A stretch of 59,015 bases of DNA from an uncultured Eubacterium sp. (GTDB lineage Bacteria > Bacillota > Clostridia > Lachnospirales > Lachnospiraceae), in assembly GCA_949959185.1 (NCBI GenBank), contig CATLIX010000015.1, positions 1-59,015 on the forward strand. Reading direction: 5' to 3'. The notes beneath the pieces are model-generated. The model worked only from the letters and a program-made list of their open reading frames with translations. It was not told the DNA's origin and searched no databases. Both the position numbers and the translations under genes were made by a program. This document shows, piece by piece, positions 32,761-42,820 of this stretch (position 1 is its first letter; each line of letters begins with the position of its first letter).

Positions 32761-34503
32761 GTGAAAGAAAAAAATGTTCCAGTGAAGGAGAAAAGAACTG
32801 CATCATCCAATACCATCAGACTTTCCTCCATTAAAACAAGGGTTGTCAGCGTTCTTCTGTTCTCGCTTATTGCAACGGTGCTCCTCAGTACCTGGATTAT
32901 TATTCCAAATGTTAAGAGAAATATTACATCCACCACACAAAGCTATATGCTGGACCTTACCGCTTCCTATGGACGGGTTCTGGACCAGAATACCAATATT
33001 TCCATTATGTATCTGCACGCAGACCGCCTGGAAGCCCTGCTGGATAATGTAGGATTACAGAACGTGGAATCCAGTTATTTTTATGTACTGGGCCCGGAAG
33101 GAAACATTCTTTTTCATCCGAATCAGGACAGCGCCGGCCAGCCTGCCGATATCCCGGTAATCTCCGGCCTGCTGGAACAGGTTGCAGAAGGCACCTTTCC
33201 GGAGCCCGATATTCTCCACTATACTTACAATGGAGAAGGAACGTATGCTTCCTATTATACAGTAAACAAAGGAAAGGCCATTCTGCTCCTTACAGCAAAT
33301 GAAGATGATGTTCTGAAGCCTGTCACGGATGTGAGCAGACGTGCTCTGGTTTACAGCGGTATCCTTGCCATTTTGCTGAGTATTTCCGGCTATTTTGCAA
33401 TTGCCAGAATGACCAGGCCCATTGTGATTATCTCTGATATTATTAAAAAATTTGCCGATATGGATTTAACGGAAGATAAGCGGCTGGAACAGATTTGCAG
33501 ACGCAAAGATGAGACAGGAGCCATGGGAACTGCTTTGCTGTCTCTCCGTTCCGCCCTGACAGACGTAATTTCTGATATCAAAGACCAGAGCGCCCTGCTG
33601 TACCGTACCTCGGAATCTTTAAACAGCAGCGCTTCGGAAACTGCAGGAACTGTCCGGAATGTGGGACGGGCTGTTTCGGAAATTGCTGTGGGTGCAGCCA
33701 GCCAGGCTGAAGAAACTCAGAAAGCCTCTGATGATATTCTGATTATCGGTAATATGGTGCAAAATACTTCCTCAGAAGTTTCCTCTCTGCGCAGTATCGC
33801 CCAGTCCATCCGGGTTTCCAGTGATATGGCAGACGCCACTCTCCATGAACTGGATTCTGTGAATCGGCGGGCTATTAATTCTATCAATATTATATATGAA
33901 CAGACTCACACCACCAACGAATCTGCTCTTAAAATTAAGGAAGCTGCCAGCATGATATCCGCTATTGCTGACGAAACCAGCCTGCTGTCTCTGAACGCTT
34001 CCATTGAAGCTGCCAGAGCCGGAGAAGCAGGACGGGGATTTGCTGTGGTTGCCTCTCAGATTCAGAAACTTGCCGAACAGTCCAATGAATCTGCCAGCCA
34101 GATTGACGCCATTATACATGACCTGCTGGAAGATTCTCAAAAGGCTGTGGAAACTATGGAATCTGTCAGAGAAATCATGATAAAACAAAATGAAAATGTA
34201 TCCCAGACCGGTTCCGCCTTTACGCAGGTTCAGAGCGGTATCGCTTCTTCGACGGCAAATGTCGATACTATTGCCAACCGAACCGCTCAGTTAAATTCTG
34301 CCCGTGTAAATATTGTAGATGTGGTGCAGAATCTGACCTCAATTGCGGAACAAAACGCCGCAAATACGCAGGAAACTTCAGCAGCAGTTCTGGAAGTTGC
34401 AAATGTTATGCAGGAAATTTCCAGATATGCTTCCTCTCTGCAGGAGATTGCTTCTTCTCTGGAAACGAATGTAGATACTTTTCATCTGGAACAGAACAGA
34501 TAA
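32761..34503 (+). CDS. Methyl-accepting chemotaxis protein
   Basis: A receptor of 580 residues. I use the GTG at 32761 because AAAGGAGG lies at the right distance; an ATG 11 codons upstream has no site and overlaps the promoter. Layout: basic N-terminus, membrane helix at about 25-48 ([20 protein letters not shown]), an extracellular sensor of about 150 residues (Cache-like, [17 protein letters not shown]), a second helix ([20 protein letters not shown]), HAMP, and the methyl-accepting signalling domain with [20 protein letters not shown] then AGRGFAVVA. It would pass a ligand signal to CheA. No che or flagellar genes are in the window. Confidence 0.95.
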   Translation: MKEKNVPVKEKRTASSNTIRLSSIKTRVVSVLLFSLIATVLLSTWIIIPNVKRNITSTTQSYMLDLTASYGRVLDQNTNISIMYLHADRLEALLDNVGLQNVESSYFYVLGPEGNILFHPNQDSAGQPADIPVISGLLEQVAEGTFPEPDILHYTYNGEGTYASYYTVNKGKAILLLTANEDDVLKPVTDVSRRALVYSGILAILLSISGYFAIARMTRPIVIISDIIKKFADMDLTEDKRLEQICRRKDETGAMGTALLSLRSALTDVISDIKDQSALLYRTSESLNSSASETAGTVRNVGRAVSEIAVGAASQAEETQKASDDILIIGNMVQNTSSEVSSLRSIAQSIRVSSDMADATLHELDSVNRRAINSINIIYEQTHTTNESALKIKEAASMISAIADETSLLSLNASIEAARAGEAGRGFAVVASQIQKLAEQSNESASQIDAIIHDLLEDSQKAVETMESVREIMIKQNENVSQTGSAFTQVQSGIASSTANVDTIANRTAQLNSARVNIVDVVQNLTSIAEQNAANTQETSAAVLEVANVMQEISRYASSLQEIASSLETNVDTFHLEQNR

Positions 34504-34659
34504 GCCGTTCCTGTAAGATAAAAAAGAATTCTCTTACGCATTCTTCGCGCGCGAGCGGATTGCCTGGCAATAAATTTCATCTCCGCGAGCTGCGCATCCC
34601 GCCCGGAGGGCTTCATCTTATAGGAAATCTATACTCTTTAACACTTAACTGTAACACGG

Positions 34660-34943
34660 TATTTCCTATAAGAAAACAAAGCGGACAGGTCTGCTTCATT
34701 TACGGTATGTCAGAGCATACACAGTATGCTGAACATATCGTCCTCCCCCTCAGCCTGAAAGAAAAGACCTGGACGGTTTGCTGCGCCGAGTGCGGATTTG
34801 TCCTAAGGGGTACCAGACTTGCCTGGGAGATACCTCAGGACGGTCATGTAGTGACATCTTCCATTTACACGAGCGCGCATAATGGTTTTCTCTTATAGGA
34901 AGACACTTTCTCGCTTTAGCGTGACAAGGTCTTTCCTGTTAAG
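34660..34943. repeat. Structured intergenic repeat, copy 2
   Basis: Second copy of the element at 30703-30935. Here the flanks TTTCCTATAAGAAAAC and GTTTTC-TC-TTATAGGAA are complementary, so the whole unit can close into one long stem. The centre carries about 40 extra bases relative to copy 1. Confidence 0.75.
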
Positions 34944-34950
34944 AGAAAAA

Positions 34951-35047
34951 AGGCTGTTGCAAAATACAGCTTATATACGATATATGGATGTAACCCATGT
35001 GGGCCGAATACCATACCCTGTATATAGCAGCTATTTTGCAACAGCCT
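34951..35047. repeat. 97-bp palindromic element between the receptor gene and pgi
   Basis: AGGCTGTTGCAAAATA (34951-34966) is repeated inverted at 35032-35047 without mismatch. Inside it TATATACGATATATGG and CCATACCCTGTATATA continue the pairing. The two genes around it converge, so it can act as a bidirectional terminator. Size and symmetry also fit a small MITE-like element. Confidence 0.7.
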
Positions 35048-35119
35048 CTCAACACACCGGACACAATCATCCGAATCGGATTTCCTGTCATGTGCCAGTG
35101 TATATTCTTCCTGTGCTTT

Positions 35120-36466
35120 TTACAGTCTCTTCAATAATTCTTCCCGTTCTGCCTCATATCCCGGCTTGCCCAGTAACGCAAACATATTGCGTTTATAGCT
35201 TTCCACGCCAGGCTGATTGAAAGGATTCACTCCCAGCAGATATCCGCTCAGACCACAGGCAAACTCATAGAAATAAAACAGTTCGCCCAGATAAAACTCG
35301 TTCTGCTCCGGAATATTGATAACCAGATTAGGCACGTTTCCATCCGTATGCGCCAGAATAGTTCCGTTCATGGCACTCTTGTTGACAAAATCCATATCCT
35401 TGCCTGCAAGATAGTTCAAACCATCCAAATCCACCGGTTCCTCATTGATTTTCACCGTACTGCGCGCCTTTTCCACATTCATTACAGTTTCAAACATAAT
35501 TCTGGCACCGTCCTGAATAAACTGTCCCATAGAATGGAGGTCTGTGGTCAGATCCACGGAAGCGGGGAAAATACCTTTCTGATCTTTTCCTTCACTTTCG
35601 CCGTAAAGCTGTTTCCACCATTCTGAAACATAGTGAAGGGCCGGTTCATAATTGGCAAGTACTTCTACTGCCTTGCCTTTTCTCAGCAGGATATTGCGCA
35701 CTGCTGCATACTGCATGGCGTCATTTTCCGCAAAGGGCTGATTTAAAGCCATCTCGCGTCCTTTTGCCGCGCCTTCCATCAGTTTATCTATATCAGCGCC
35801 GCTGACTGCAATGGGAAGAAGACCTACTGCGGTCAGTACGGAAAAACGTCCGCCTACATCATCCGGTACCACAAAACTCTCATATCCTTCTTCCGTTGCA
35901 AGACCCTTTAATGCTCCTCTTGCTTTATCTGTGGTCGCATAGATACGTTTTGCCGCTCCCTCTTTGCCATATTTCTTTTCCAGCATTTCCTTAAATACCC
36001 GGAACGCGATGGCCGGCTCTGTGGTGGTTCCTGACTTTGAAATAATATTAACTGAGAAATCACGGTCACCGATTACTTCAATCAGTCCGGCAAGATATGT
36101 GCTGCTGATACTGTTTCCTGCATAATAGATTTCCGGTGTTTTACGGATTTCCTTTGAGACATTATTATAGAATCCGTGCCTCAGGAATTCAATGGCAGCT
36201 CTCGCGCCCAGATAGGAACCGCCGATTCCAATCACAACAAGCACCTCTGAATCACTCTGAATTCTTGCAGCCGCTTTTTTAATCCTGTCAAATTCTTCCC
36301 TGTCATATTCTACCGGCAAATCCAGCCATCCCAGAAAATCATTTCCTGCTCCGTTTTTGGAAACCAGAAGTTCTCTGGCATCTTCTACCAGTTTTGTCAT
36401 ATAACTGACTTCTTCCTGACTGATAAATCCTGCAGCTTTCCCATAATCAAATGATACTTTTTCCAT
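35120..36466 (-). CDS. pgi: Glucose-6-phosphate isomerase
   Basis: A 448-residue enzyme of the size seen in Gram-positive bacteria; it interconverts glucose- and fructose-6-phosphate. Motifs: [35 protein letters not shown] (phosphosugar site), [20 protein letters not shown] (signature) and the C-terminal [16 protein letters not shown]. The start at 36466 follows AAGGAGTGG; the longer frame has no site. It is transcribed alone. Confidence 0.97.
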   Translation of the reverse strand: MEKVSFDYGKAAGFISQEEVSYMTKLVEDARELLVSKNGAGNDFLGWLDLPVEYDREEFDRIKKAAARIQSDSEVLVVIGIGGSYLGARAAIEFLRHGFYNNVSKEIRKTPEIYYAGNSISSTYLAGLIEVIGDRDFSVNIISKSGTTTEPAIAFRVFKEMLEKKYGKEGAAKRIYATTDKARGALKGLATEEGYESFVVPDDVGGRFSVLTAVGLLPIAVSGADIDKLMEGAAKGREMALNQPFAENDAMQYAAVRNILLRKGKAVEVLANYEPALHYVSEWWKQLYGESEGKDQKGIFPASVDLTTDLHSMGQFIQDGARIMFETVMNVEKARSTVKINEEPVDLDGLNYLAGKDMDFVNKSAMNGTILAHTDGNVPNLVINIPEQNEFYLGELFYFYEFACGLSGYLLGVNPFNQPGVESYKRNMFALLGKPGYEAEREELLKRL

Positions 36467-36614
36467 GATTTCCACTCCTTTGTTTTTCACCCATTTCGAA
36501 AAGAATCCATTCGTCGTGTTGCCATTTTATACTGCCCGAAGGCCATAATATCTGCCAACATCTACCATTGTATTGTAACAAATATGCTCTGCTTCGTCAA
36601 ACAGAAAAGCCCTT

Positions 36615-36956
36615 TCAGGAAAAGTATTCCTGCAGCACCGCATTAAATAGTTTCTCATCCTCCAGTCTCTTCTTCTCCTGCTCTGCAGACATTTTCAGCT
36701 TCTCCTGCTCTCCGGTATGTACCTGTACCGGTTCTGCCTCAGGTTTCACATCTTCCTCGTATTCCTCTTCTTCTCTCAGTATCACATCAAAATAAGCCTT
36801 TATCTTTTCCGTAATATTTCCAAGGCTTTTATTCAGCTTTTTTATCTGTCGTAAAATCCCTGCAAGAAGCAGTAAAAGCAGTACCCCTGCAAAGATAATT
36901 GCCGCCTGTTTCAGAATTCCATTATAATTCTGCCAGAAATTCATCAGTTCTTCCAT
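36615..36956 (-). CDS. Small membrane-anchored coiled-coil protein
   Basis: About 113 residues. One membrane helix near the N-terminus (AAIIFAGVLLLLLLAGIL) is followed by a basic, then strongly acidic, charged tail (EEEEYEEDVKPEAEP; EQEKKRLEDEKLFNAVLQEY). GGAGG lies nine bases before the ATG at 36956; an ATG two codons earlier is possible. I do not recognise a family. It could be an anchor or a scaffold. It is a single gene divergent from murG. Confidence 0.65.
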   Translation of the reverse strand: MEELMNFWQNYNGILKQAAIIFAGVLLLLLLAGILRQIKKLNKSLGNITEKIKAYFDVILREEEEYEEDVKPEAEPVQVHTGEQEKLKMSAEQEKKRLEDEKLFNAVLQEYFS

Positions 36957-37068
36957 AAGCATGTCCCTCCTTTTCACATCTTATTATAAATATTCCTGCC
37001 CGGTCTGTGAAGTATTCAAAAGGCTTTTTTCGCCGCATGTTTCAACCATTTCCGACAATTTGCTTCTC

Positions 37069-37096
37069 TTGACTTTTCGCCAGAACAGTATAAGAT
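37069..37096 (+). promoter_or_regulatory. Promoter of murG
   Basis: TTGACT (37069-37074) and TAAGAT (37091-37096), 16 bp apart, about 40 bases before the murG start with its AGGAGG. Confidence 0.6.
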
Positions 37097-37134
37097 AAGA
37101 GTGAGGCAAATCAGAAAACGGTCAGGAGGTTACT

Positions 37135-38199
37135 ATGAAAAGAATTGTTTTGACAGGCGGAGGCACCGCCGGGCATGTAACGCCCAATATCGCCCTGCTT
37201 CCCAGATTAAAAGAACTTGGTTACGATATCCGTTACATTGGCTCCCGTGACGGAATTGAAAAGAAACTGATAGAGCAGTATGATATCCCTTACTATGGTA
37301 TTTCTTCCGGCAAACTGCGCAGGTATTTCGACTGGAAGAATTTTTCCGACCCTTTCAGGGTCATCAAAGGCTACGGACAGGCCCGTTCCCTGCTTAAAAA
37401 ACTGAAGCCGGATGTGGTGTTTTCCAAAGGAGGGTTCGTCTCTGTTCCTGTAATTATGGCCGCAAAACACCGCAGAATCCCGGCTGTCATACACGAATCA
37501 GACATTACCCCCGGTCTGGCCAATAAACTGGCCATTCCAAACGCTACAAAAGTCTGCTGCAATTTTCCGGAAACCTTAAAATATCTTCCCCCGGACAAAG
37601 CTGTTCTGACAGGCTCCCCCATACGCCAGGAACTGCTGTCCGGCAATCCTTTAAACGGTCTTACATACTGCCATTTTAAAGCAGGAAAACCGGTAATTAT
37701 GATTATCGGCGGAAGCAGCGGTTCTCAGTTAATCAACGAAACCATCCGGGGCCTCCTTCCGGAACTGCTGAAAGATTACCAGGTACTGCATTTATGCGGA
37801 AAAGGAAATCTGGACGAGACACTTGACAATACGGAAGGGTATGTGCAGTTTGAATATGCAAATAAAGAATTGAGCGATATGTTTGCACTGGCAGACATCG
37901 TAGTCTCCAGAGCCGGCGCCAACGCCATCTGCGAACTGCTGGCTCTGCGGAAACCCAATATTTTAATTCCTCTCTCTGCCAGCGCCAGCCGGGGAGATCA
38001 GATTTTGAACGCCCGTTCTTTTGAACGTCAGGGCTTCAGCGTAGTAATTGAAGAAGAACAGCTCAGCCAGGAAGTTCTGCTGGAAGCCATCCGGAATCTG
38101 TTTAAAAACCGCAGCCAGTATGCAGAAGCCATGGCCGGAAGCGAACAGCTCAATTCTGTGGAAACTGTGGTGCAGCTTTTAGAGCAGGCTGCCGGATAA
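37135..38199 (+). CDS. murG: Lipid II synthase MurG (GlcNAc transferase)
   Basis: A 354-residue GT28 enzyme that adds GlcNAc to undecaprenyl-linked MurNAc-pentapeptide at the inner face of the membrane. Motifs: the N-terminal glycine loop LTGGGTAGHVTPNI, DVVFSKGGFVSVPV, HESDITPGLANKL, MIIGGSSGSQLINE and the UDP-GlcNAc site VSRAGANAICELLAL. Start with GTCAGGAGGT upstream. It stands alone and not in a division/cell-wall cluster, as is common in Lachnospiraceae. Confidence 0.96.
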   Translation: MKRIVLTGGGTAGHVTPNIALLPRLKELGYDIRYIGSRDGIEKKLIEQYDIPYYGISSGKLRRYFDWKNFSDPFRVIKGYGQARSLLKKLKPDVVFSKGGFVSVPVIMAAKHRRIPAVIHESDITPGLANKLAIPNATKVCCNFPETLKYLPPDKAVLTGSPIRQELLSGNPLNGLTYCHFKAGKPVIMIIGGSSGSQLINETIRGLLPELLKDYQVLHLCGKGNLDETLDNTEGYVQFEYANKELSDMFALADIVVSRAGANAICELLALRKPNILIPLSASASRGDQILNARSFERQGFSVVIEEEQLSQEVLLEAIRNLFKNRSQYAEAMAGSEQLNSVETVVQLLEQAAG

Positions 38200-38295
38200 C
38201 ATGACGGTATCCAAACCAGGATACCGGACAGCAAAACAGTTTCCGCAGACAGGCAACCGGAGAACTGCGTCCCTGAACTCAGACAGGGGAACAGA

Positions 38296-38374
38296 ACACC
38301 CTTTTATTCTACCGAAAAGAACTTGTTACGCTAATGCGTGAAAGTATTTTTCGGCAGAATAAAAATCAGGGTGT
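38296..38374. terminator. Long bidirectional terminator hairpin
   Basis: ACACCC...TATTCTACCGAAAA and TTTTTCGGCAGAATA...GGGTGT are complementary over about 20 pairs with small bulges. It lies between the convergent murG and HIT genes. Confidence 0.7.
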
Positions 38375-38389
38375 ACACTTTGTTCTTAT

Positions 38390-38812
38390 TTATTCTGCCG
38401 GCTGCTGAAGTTTCCGGCAGATTTCTTCCATTTCTTCCGGCGATACTTCCTGATGATTCCAGCACAGCCTGTCCTGGTTCCCGTCATTCTCGTATCTGGG
38501 AATCAGATGCATGTGGAAATGAAATACGGTCTGGCCCGCTGCCTCTCCATTGTTCTGCACAAGGTTGAATCCGTCGCATTCCAGCACTTCTGTCATATGA
38601 GCAGCCAGTTTTTTTGCAAGAATCATAACTTTTACTGCCAGTTCCTCCGGCAGTTCAAAAAGATTGCCATAATGCTCCTTCGGAATAATCAGTGCATGTC
38701 CTTTTACCGCCGGACTGATATCCAGAATTACCCGGAATTCGGAATCCTCATATATGGTTTTCGAGGGAATCTCCCCGGCAGCGATTTTACAGAAAATACA
38801 GTCTTCTTTCAT
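38390..38812 (-). CDS. HIT-family nucleotide hydrolase
   Basis: A 140-residue protein that starts with DCIFCKIAAGEIPSKTIYED, a zinc-binding CxxC plus the usual HIT opening, and has the catalytic histidine triad in VFHFHMHLIPRYEND. HIT proteins of this group split nucleoside phosphoramidates or dinucleotides. AGGAGG precedes the start. It is 14 bases behind the flavodoxin-like gene on the same strand. Confidence 0.95.
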   Translation of the reverse strand: MKEDCIFCKIAAGEIPSKTIYEDSEFRVILDISPAVKGHALIIPKEHYGNLFELPEELAVKVMILAKKLAAHMTEVLECDGFNLVQNNGEAAGQTVFHFHMHLIPRYENDGNQDRLCWNHQEVSPEEMEEICRKLQQPAE

Positions 38813-38826
38813 TCTTAACCTCCTGT

Positions 38827-39819
38827 CTAACTGAAAATAAATATCTGATCCAGCATTTTTAATGTTTTAAAGTTTCCTTTTGCGGTCATTTCCCCTGTCA
38901 TAAAAGCTCTCTGAAAACTCATCCTGCCCTGAATAATATTATCCATCACGGCAGGCGTCAGCTTGGTATAAACATCTACTTTTTCTCCCTGTCCGTAATG
39001 TACCCGCAGTTCTTCATTATGGACTTCCACGGTCAGGGGCTTTTTCTTCCCGTCAATCATAAAAAGATAGGTGGCGGAAAAATCATCCTGTGGAACAAAG
39101 TGAGACTCCAGCTCCGTAATATATGCCATTTCTGCATTTTCCTCACTCTGTCCCAGCAAATCCCGGAACATACTGCTCAGTTCTTCAATATCTTCTTTCT
39201 GTTTCTTCACATAAACATCGTCAGATACAAATTTTGAGAGCTGCTCACTTTCCTGAGGCGTCAGTTCCAGCTGCTGAGGCCGCAGAACAGACTGTTTTAC
39301 CGCCTGATTGCTGTTCGGCAGACTTTTTAATTTCTGAGAAATGGTACGGTACAGATTTTCTGCTTTTTTCTCAATCAGCACCGTATAATCCCGGTTCATT
39401 TCAAAGGAAATCAGATCTTCCACATAGCCGCACAGGCCGCTGCAGGGCAGGCCGCCCAGAATTTCCCAGGCACTTGCCAGAGCAATCTCACCTTCCCGTT
39501 CTCCATATGTGGTGGACATTACGATGGGCTGCATGTAGGTAGTGGCAAATTTCTCCTTATCTCCATAGAGCCAGCAGGCGTCCAGGAACTGCTGCATATA
39601 ACCGCCGATTCCCAGCCATTCCACCGTTGTGGCCAGAACGATTCCATCTGCGTCCTTAATGGTCTGGGGCAGGGTGGAAATACTGTTTTTATGTTCATAT
39701 ATATTGTAACGCTCTACTGTCACCCGGAGTTCAACCAGAACTTCCTGCATTTTATTAATTACATATAAGGTGGGATCATCCAGTAATCCCCGTCCGCCAT
39801 AATAAATATTTACTTTCAT
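38827..39819 (-). CDS. Flavodoxin-like NAD(P)H oxidoreductase fused to an SCP2 domain
   Basis: A 330-residue two-domain protein. Residues 1-165 look like an FMN-dependent reductase fold (KVNIYYGGRGLLDDPTLYVI; DADGIVLATTVEWLGIGGYM; YGEREGEIALASAWEILGGL). After a linker at about 170-225 comes an SCP2-like sterol/lipid-carrier domain (FSATYLFMIDGKKKPLTVEV; YTKLTPAVMDNIIQGRMSFQ; then AFMTGEMTAKGNFKTLKML). It may reduce a hydrophobic substrate held in the SCP2 cavity; this is inferred. No partner gene other than the HIT protein is adjacent. Confidence 0.75.
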   Translation of the reverse strand: MKVNIYYGGRGLLDDPTLYVINKMQEVLVELRVTVERYNIYEHKNSISTLPQTIKDADGIVLATTVEWLGIGGYMQQFLDACWLYGDKEKFATTYMQPIVMSTTYGEREGEIALASAWEILGGLPCSGLCGYVEDLISFEMNRDYTVLIEKKAENLYRTISQKLKSLPNSNQAVKQSVLRPQQLELTPQESEQLSKFVSDDVYVKKQKEDIEELSSMFRDLLGQSEENAEMAYITELESHFVPQDDFSATYLFMIDGKKKPLTVEVHNEELRVHYGQGEKVDVYTKLTPAVMDNIIQGRMSFQRAFMTGEMTAKGNFKTLKMLDQIFIFS

Positions 39820-39905
39820 ACCAGAGCCTCCAAATTTTTCAATATCCTTAGTATATAAATTTTTGGAGGCAAAGTCAACTACAGCCTTGGCCGCACCTCT
39901 TTCAT

Positions 39906-41243
39906 TCAGACAAACAGGTACTCCTCCACGCCAAAACGGACGCGGTCATTTCTGCACATTGCTTTCTTCTGATGATATTCCAGGGGGATTTCATTCAGGT
40001 ATGTCCCATTGGTAGAATTCAGATCTTCAAGATAATATTCCATTTCCTGACGGCTGATTCTGGCATGGAGCCGGCTGATTCCTTCTGCTTCAATAATTCC
40101 CTGAGCCTGCTGCCTGTTTTTCCCAATCAGAAATTCATCTCCTGTAATCAGAATATCCCCGCACCCATGTATGCCCTGATATATCAGCTTTCCCATGGGG
40201 TCCTGTCCGCGGACTGCCAGAATTTCCGTAGGATGAAGCTGTACGCATTCTTCCGGTTTTGCTTCCGCAGGCGCTTTACTGAGAAATAAATCCGCTTTTT
40301 CCTCCTTCTTTTTCCGAAATTCCGCCTTCTGAAACAGTTTTCTCCCGGAACTTTTATTCCGGAATGGTTTCTTATTTTCTGTCTTTTTCTCCTGTCCGAA
40401 ATTTTTCTTTTTCAGACTGAACATTTCTTTTTCCAGCAATTTCTCCAACTGTTCTGAAAACTGGCAGAACCATGTATAGTTGCCCGAACGGATTTTGATT
40501 CTGTCCGCTGCCTTCTCCCACAGTTTTTTCTTCTCCGCCGCAGTTTCTTCCGGAATTTCCGCTGAAAAATATTCTTCCGGAAATTTTTCCTTTTTCTCCT
40601 CACCGGGTTCTTGTTTTTTCTGTTCCGCCATTGCAGTCTCCAGTATTTTATGTACACTGGCATTTTCTGCCAGACAATTCTGATACACCTGATACACCAG
40701 CTCCGTGGCCGCCTGATCCTGATGATCTGTTTTTCTGAGTATCCCCTCCATATAGCGTTCAAATGCTTCCGGGAGGCTTTCCTGCCAGAAAGGAAGATAG
40801 GTAAAATACAGGCTGCCATCCTCCAGATTCACATAAATATATTCTCCTTTCAGACAGACTCCGGCTTCCCGCAGCAGATAGTCCGGCAGCACTCTGCAGA
40901 GTTCTTTTATGGAAAACAGAAGCCGCCAGAGAATTTCATACCCCATTTTTTTGCCCGACAGATAGTCGTCTATCTGCTGTTTTCCGCTGATATCATACAG
41001 ATAATACGTTTCGCCTTCCATAACAGTGATTTCCAGCTTCAGCAAACAAGGTATCTGTTTTCCCTCCATCATTTTCAGCTCACATGTTCCGGCTGTTCCC
41101 TGTGCCCTGATACACATATGGCTTCTGTGGAGATTTCTCCTGTAAGTTACATCCAGACCTGCTTCCCCCATCTTTTGTTTCTTTCCTTCTCTGATCTCAT
41201 TCCTGTCTGCTCTCATGCTTCCTTCCAGACTCTCTTTTGTCAT
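39906..41243 (-). CDS. FHA-domain protein of the Tad locus (DUF6382-FHA)
   Basis: A 445-residue protein. Residues about 30-225 match the DUF6382 type (YRRNLHRSHMCIRAQ, YYLYDISGKQQIDDYLSGKK, then a KELCRVLPDYLL segment). A lysine/glutamate linker follows, and the C-terminal 90 residues form an FHA phosphothreonine-binding domain (FLIGKNRQQAQGIIEAEGIS, RLHARISRQEMEYYLEDLNS, TNGTYLNEI). It probably reads phosphorylation and regulates the pilus machine. Its ATG overlaps the stop of the TadE-like gene by four bases, so it belongs to the operon. Confidence 0.85.
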   Translation of the reverse strand: MTKESLEGSMRADRNEIREGKKQKMGEAGLDVTYRRNLHRSHMCIRAQGTAGTCELKMMEGKQIPCLLKLEITVMEGETYYLYDISGKQQIDDYLSGKKMGYEILWRLLFSIKELCRVLPDYLLREAGVCLKGEYIYVNLEDGSLYFTYLPFWQESLPEAFERYMEGILRKTDHQDQAATELVYQVYQNCLAENASVHKILETAMAEQKKQEPGEEKKEKFPEEYFSAEIPEETAAEKKKLWEKAADRIKIRSGNYTWFCQFSEQLEKLLEKEMFSLKKKNFGQEKKTENKKPFRNKSSGRKLFQKAEFRKKKEEKADLFLSKAPAEAKPEECVQLHPTEILAVRGQDPMGKLIYQGIHGCGDILITGDEFLIGKNRQQAQGIIEAEGISRLHARISRQEMEYYLEDLNSTNGTYLNEIPLEYHQKKAMCRNDRVRFGVEEYLFV

Positions 41244-41440
41244 CCTGTCATTTCCTCCGATAATTTTAATATACGAAACCGTTCCGCCGGGTCAGATTCT
41301 TCCCACATCTCCTGTTTTCCGGCAGTTGCAATTACTGCGCTGTACAGTTCCAGTCCCTGATTCAGCACCAGCAGAATACAAAACAGAATAACCGGAAGAA
41401 TCAACGTGGCTTCCACCGTCAGGCTGCCTCTGACTTTCAT
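41240..41440 (-). CDS. Small TadE-like pseudopilin
   Basis: A 66-residue protein starting MKVRGSLTVEATLILPVILF, the TadE-type pattern of a short basic leader, a glutamate at position +5 and one membrane helix. The ATG at 41440 has AGGTGG upstream and overlaps the prepilin peptidase stop. Most TadE proteins are longer. It would be cleaved by the peptidase encoded next to it and join the Tad pilus. Confidence 0.8.
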   Translation of the reverse strand: MKVRGSLTVEATLILPVILFCILLVLNQGLELYSAVIATAGKQEMWEESDPAERFRILKLSEEMTG

Positions 41441-41859
41441 AACCGCCACCTGATTATCATAACCACATAGGAAACCAGCAGAAACGGAACAAAAGCAATC
41501 TCTTCTTTTCCTTTCTTTTTTCCGGTCACCAGAAGAACCAGCGACCAGCAGGCAGCCAGCAAAAGCCCTGTAAAAAACAATTCCAGATTATTCAGGCCAC
41601 CCAGATAAATACCGGTTACTGCCAGCAAAACGCCATCTCCCATGCCAATACTGCCATGGCTGAGCCAGCTTGCGGCTATCATCACCGCACCCGGAACCAT
41701 TCCCCACAGCATACTGGCGGCAGAACATCCCGGAGCAAACAGGTGCAGCCAGACACCGATAACGCCAAACATCAGAATATAAATCAATGTTACTTTCTTC
41801 TGTCTGATATCCTCCCAGGTACATAAACTTAACAGCCCCAGCAATACATATTTCTGCAT
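41437..41859 (-). CDS. A24-type prepilin peptidase (TadV/CpaA-like)
   Basis: A 140-residue polytopic protein with the two catalytic aspartates of type IV prepilin peptidases: WEDIRQKKVT near the N-terminus and GMGDGVLLAV in the middle. It lacks the methylase domain, like TadV/CpaA. The start at 41859 sits directly behind the upstream stop (TGACATG). It cleaves the leaders of Flp and TadE-type subunits. Confidence 0.9.
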   Translation of the reverse strand: MQKYVLLGLLSLCTWEDIRQKKVTLIYILMFGVIGVWLHLFAPGCSAASMLWGMVPGAVMIAASWLSHGSIGMGDGVLLAVTGIYLGGLNNLELFFTGLLLAACWSLVLLVTGKKKGKEEIAFVPFLLVSYVVMIIRWRL

Positions 41860-41860
41860 G

Positions 41861-42820
41861 TCATTTTCCTCCACATCTTGTACAGGGCCTTTTTCCCCCT
41901 GTCTGTTCTTTTGGTATCATATACACCGTTCTCTTTAATCCGCTGCAGTTTACTTTCAGATGATAACTCTCCCCTTCACGGGTAACATAAACCACAGCTC
42001 CCGGTTTTTTTCCTCTGGCACAGTGCCCGCAGGCACTGCAGGTGTTCCAGTCCGTGTTCAGCCTGTCAGAGGACACTGCCATCACGGACAGCTTCAGATG
42101 GGTACAGGTCCGGCTGGTATGAAATACCTGTTCCCTGGGCGTCACATACACCCATTCCTGTTCCTGATTCCCGGAATTACTCTCCTGGTTCCCAATCCAC
42201 CTGACCATTCTGCAACTGTCCCGCAACTCTATACTTTTTTTTCCGAAAAATCTCAGAGGGAAAGGCACGGAATACCTGATCTGAGCATCAATCACTCTCT
42301 TATCCACGCGGGTCTGCTTCCAGGAGAATCCGGCGATTCCCAGTTGAATATGAGAAATAGGGCAATTCTGTACTGCCAGTTCCTTATAAAATACAGCCTT
42401 TGTCATATTCTCCGCTGCTTTTTCTGAAATCTCATCCATAAGAGACACCTCTGCCACCGCTTTGTCCAGCGAATTTTCCACAATATACTGAATCTGCATG
42501 ATTCGAAAGAGAAACAGTATCATAACCATTGCAAAGAGAAAAACAGGAAGCACCAGCGCCGCCTCTACCGTCAGGCTGCCCGGAACAGAGGAATGAAAAA
42601 GTGCCCCTGGCCGGAAGCGGGAATGACATTCCGGATACGCTTCGTGAGATATTCCATAACAATTTTCTTTTTTATTCTGCTGCCTGAGAGAGTGTTTTTC
42701 ATTTTCCTTTCCTGTTATCCAGGGCACTTTTTCATCCCTCCTTCCTAGACAGGCCTGACTGTCAGTAGGAACATCTGCGGCTGGCCTCAAAATGGTAGAC
42801 CCCATCCTCTTTTTTTGCAC
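41861..42820 (-). CDS. TadE-like protein with C-terminal cysteine motifs
   Basis: A protein of up to 319 residues. The TadE-type helix starts PGSLTVEAALVLPVFLFAMV at about residue 80, so the first 75 residues may not be translated; no strong start is visible near the helix. The C-terminal half carries HTSRTCTHLKL, CSACGHC, YHLKVNCSGLKR and PCTRCGG, which look like metal-binding or disulfide-forming pairs repeated twice. It probably is a minor pilin or adhesin-like subunit of the Tad system. Confidence 0.75.
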   Translation of the reverse strand: MQKKRMGSTILRPAADVPTDSQACLGRRDEKVPWITGKENEKHSLRQQNKKENCYGISHEAYPECHSRFRPGALFHSSVPGSLTVEAALVLPVFLFAMVMILFLFRIMQIQYIVENSLDKAVAEVSLMDEISEKAAENMTKAVFYKELAVQNCPISHIQLGIAGFSWKQTRVDKRVIDAQIRYSVPFPLRFFGKKSIELRDSCRMVRWIGNQESNSGNQEQEWVYVTPREQVFHTSRTCTHLKLSVMAVSSDRLNTDWNTCSACGHCARGKKPGAVVYVTREGESYHLKVNCSGLKRTVYMIPKEQTGGKRPCTRCGGK

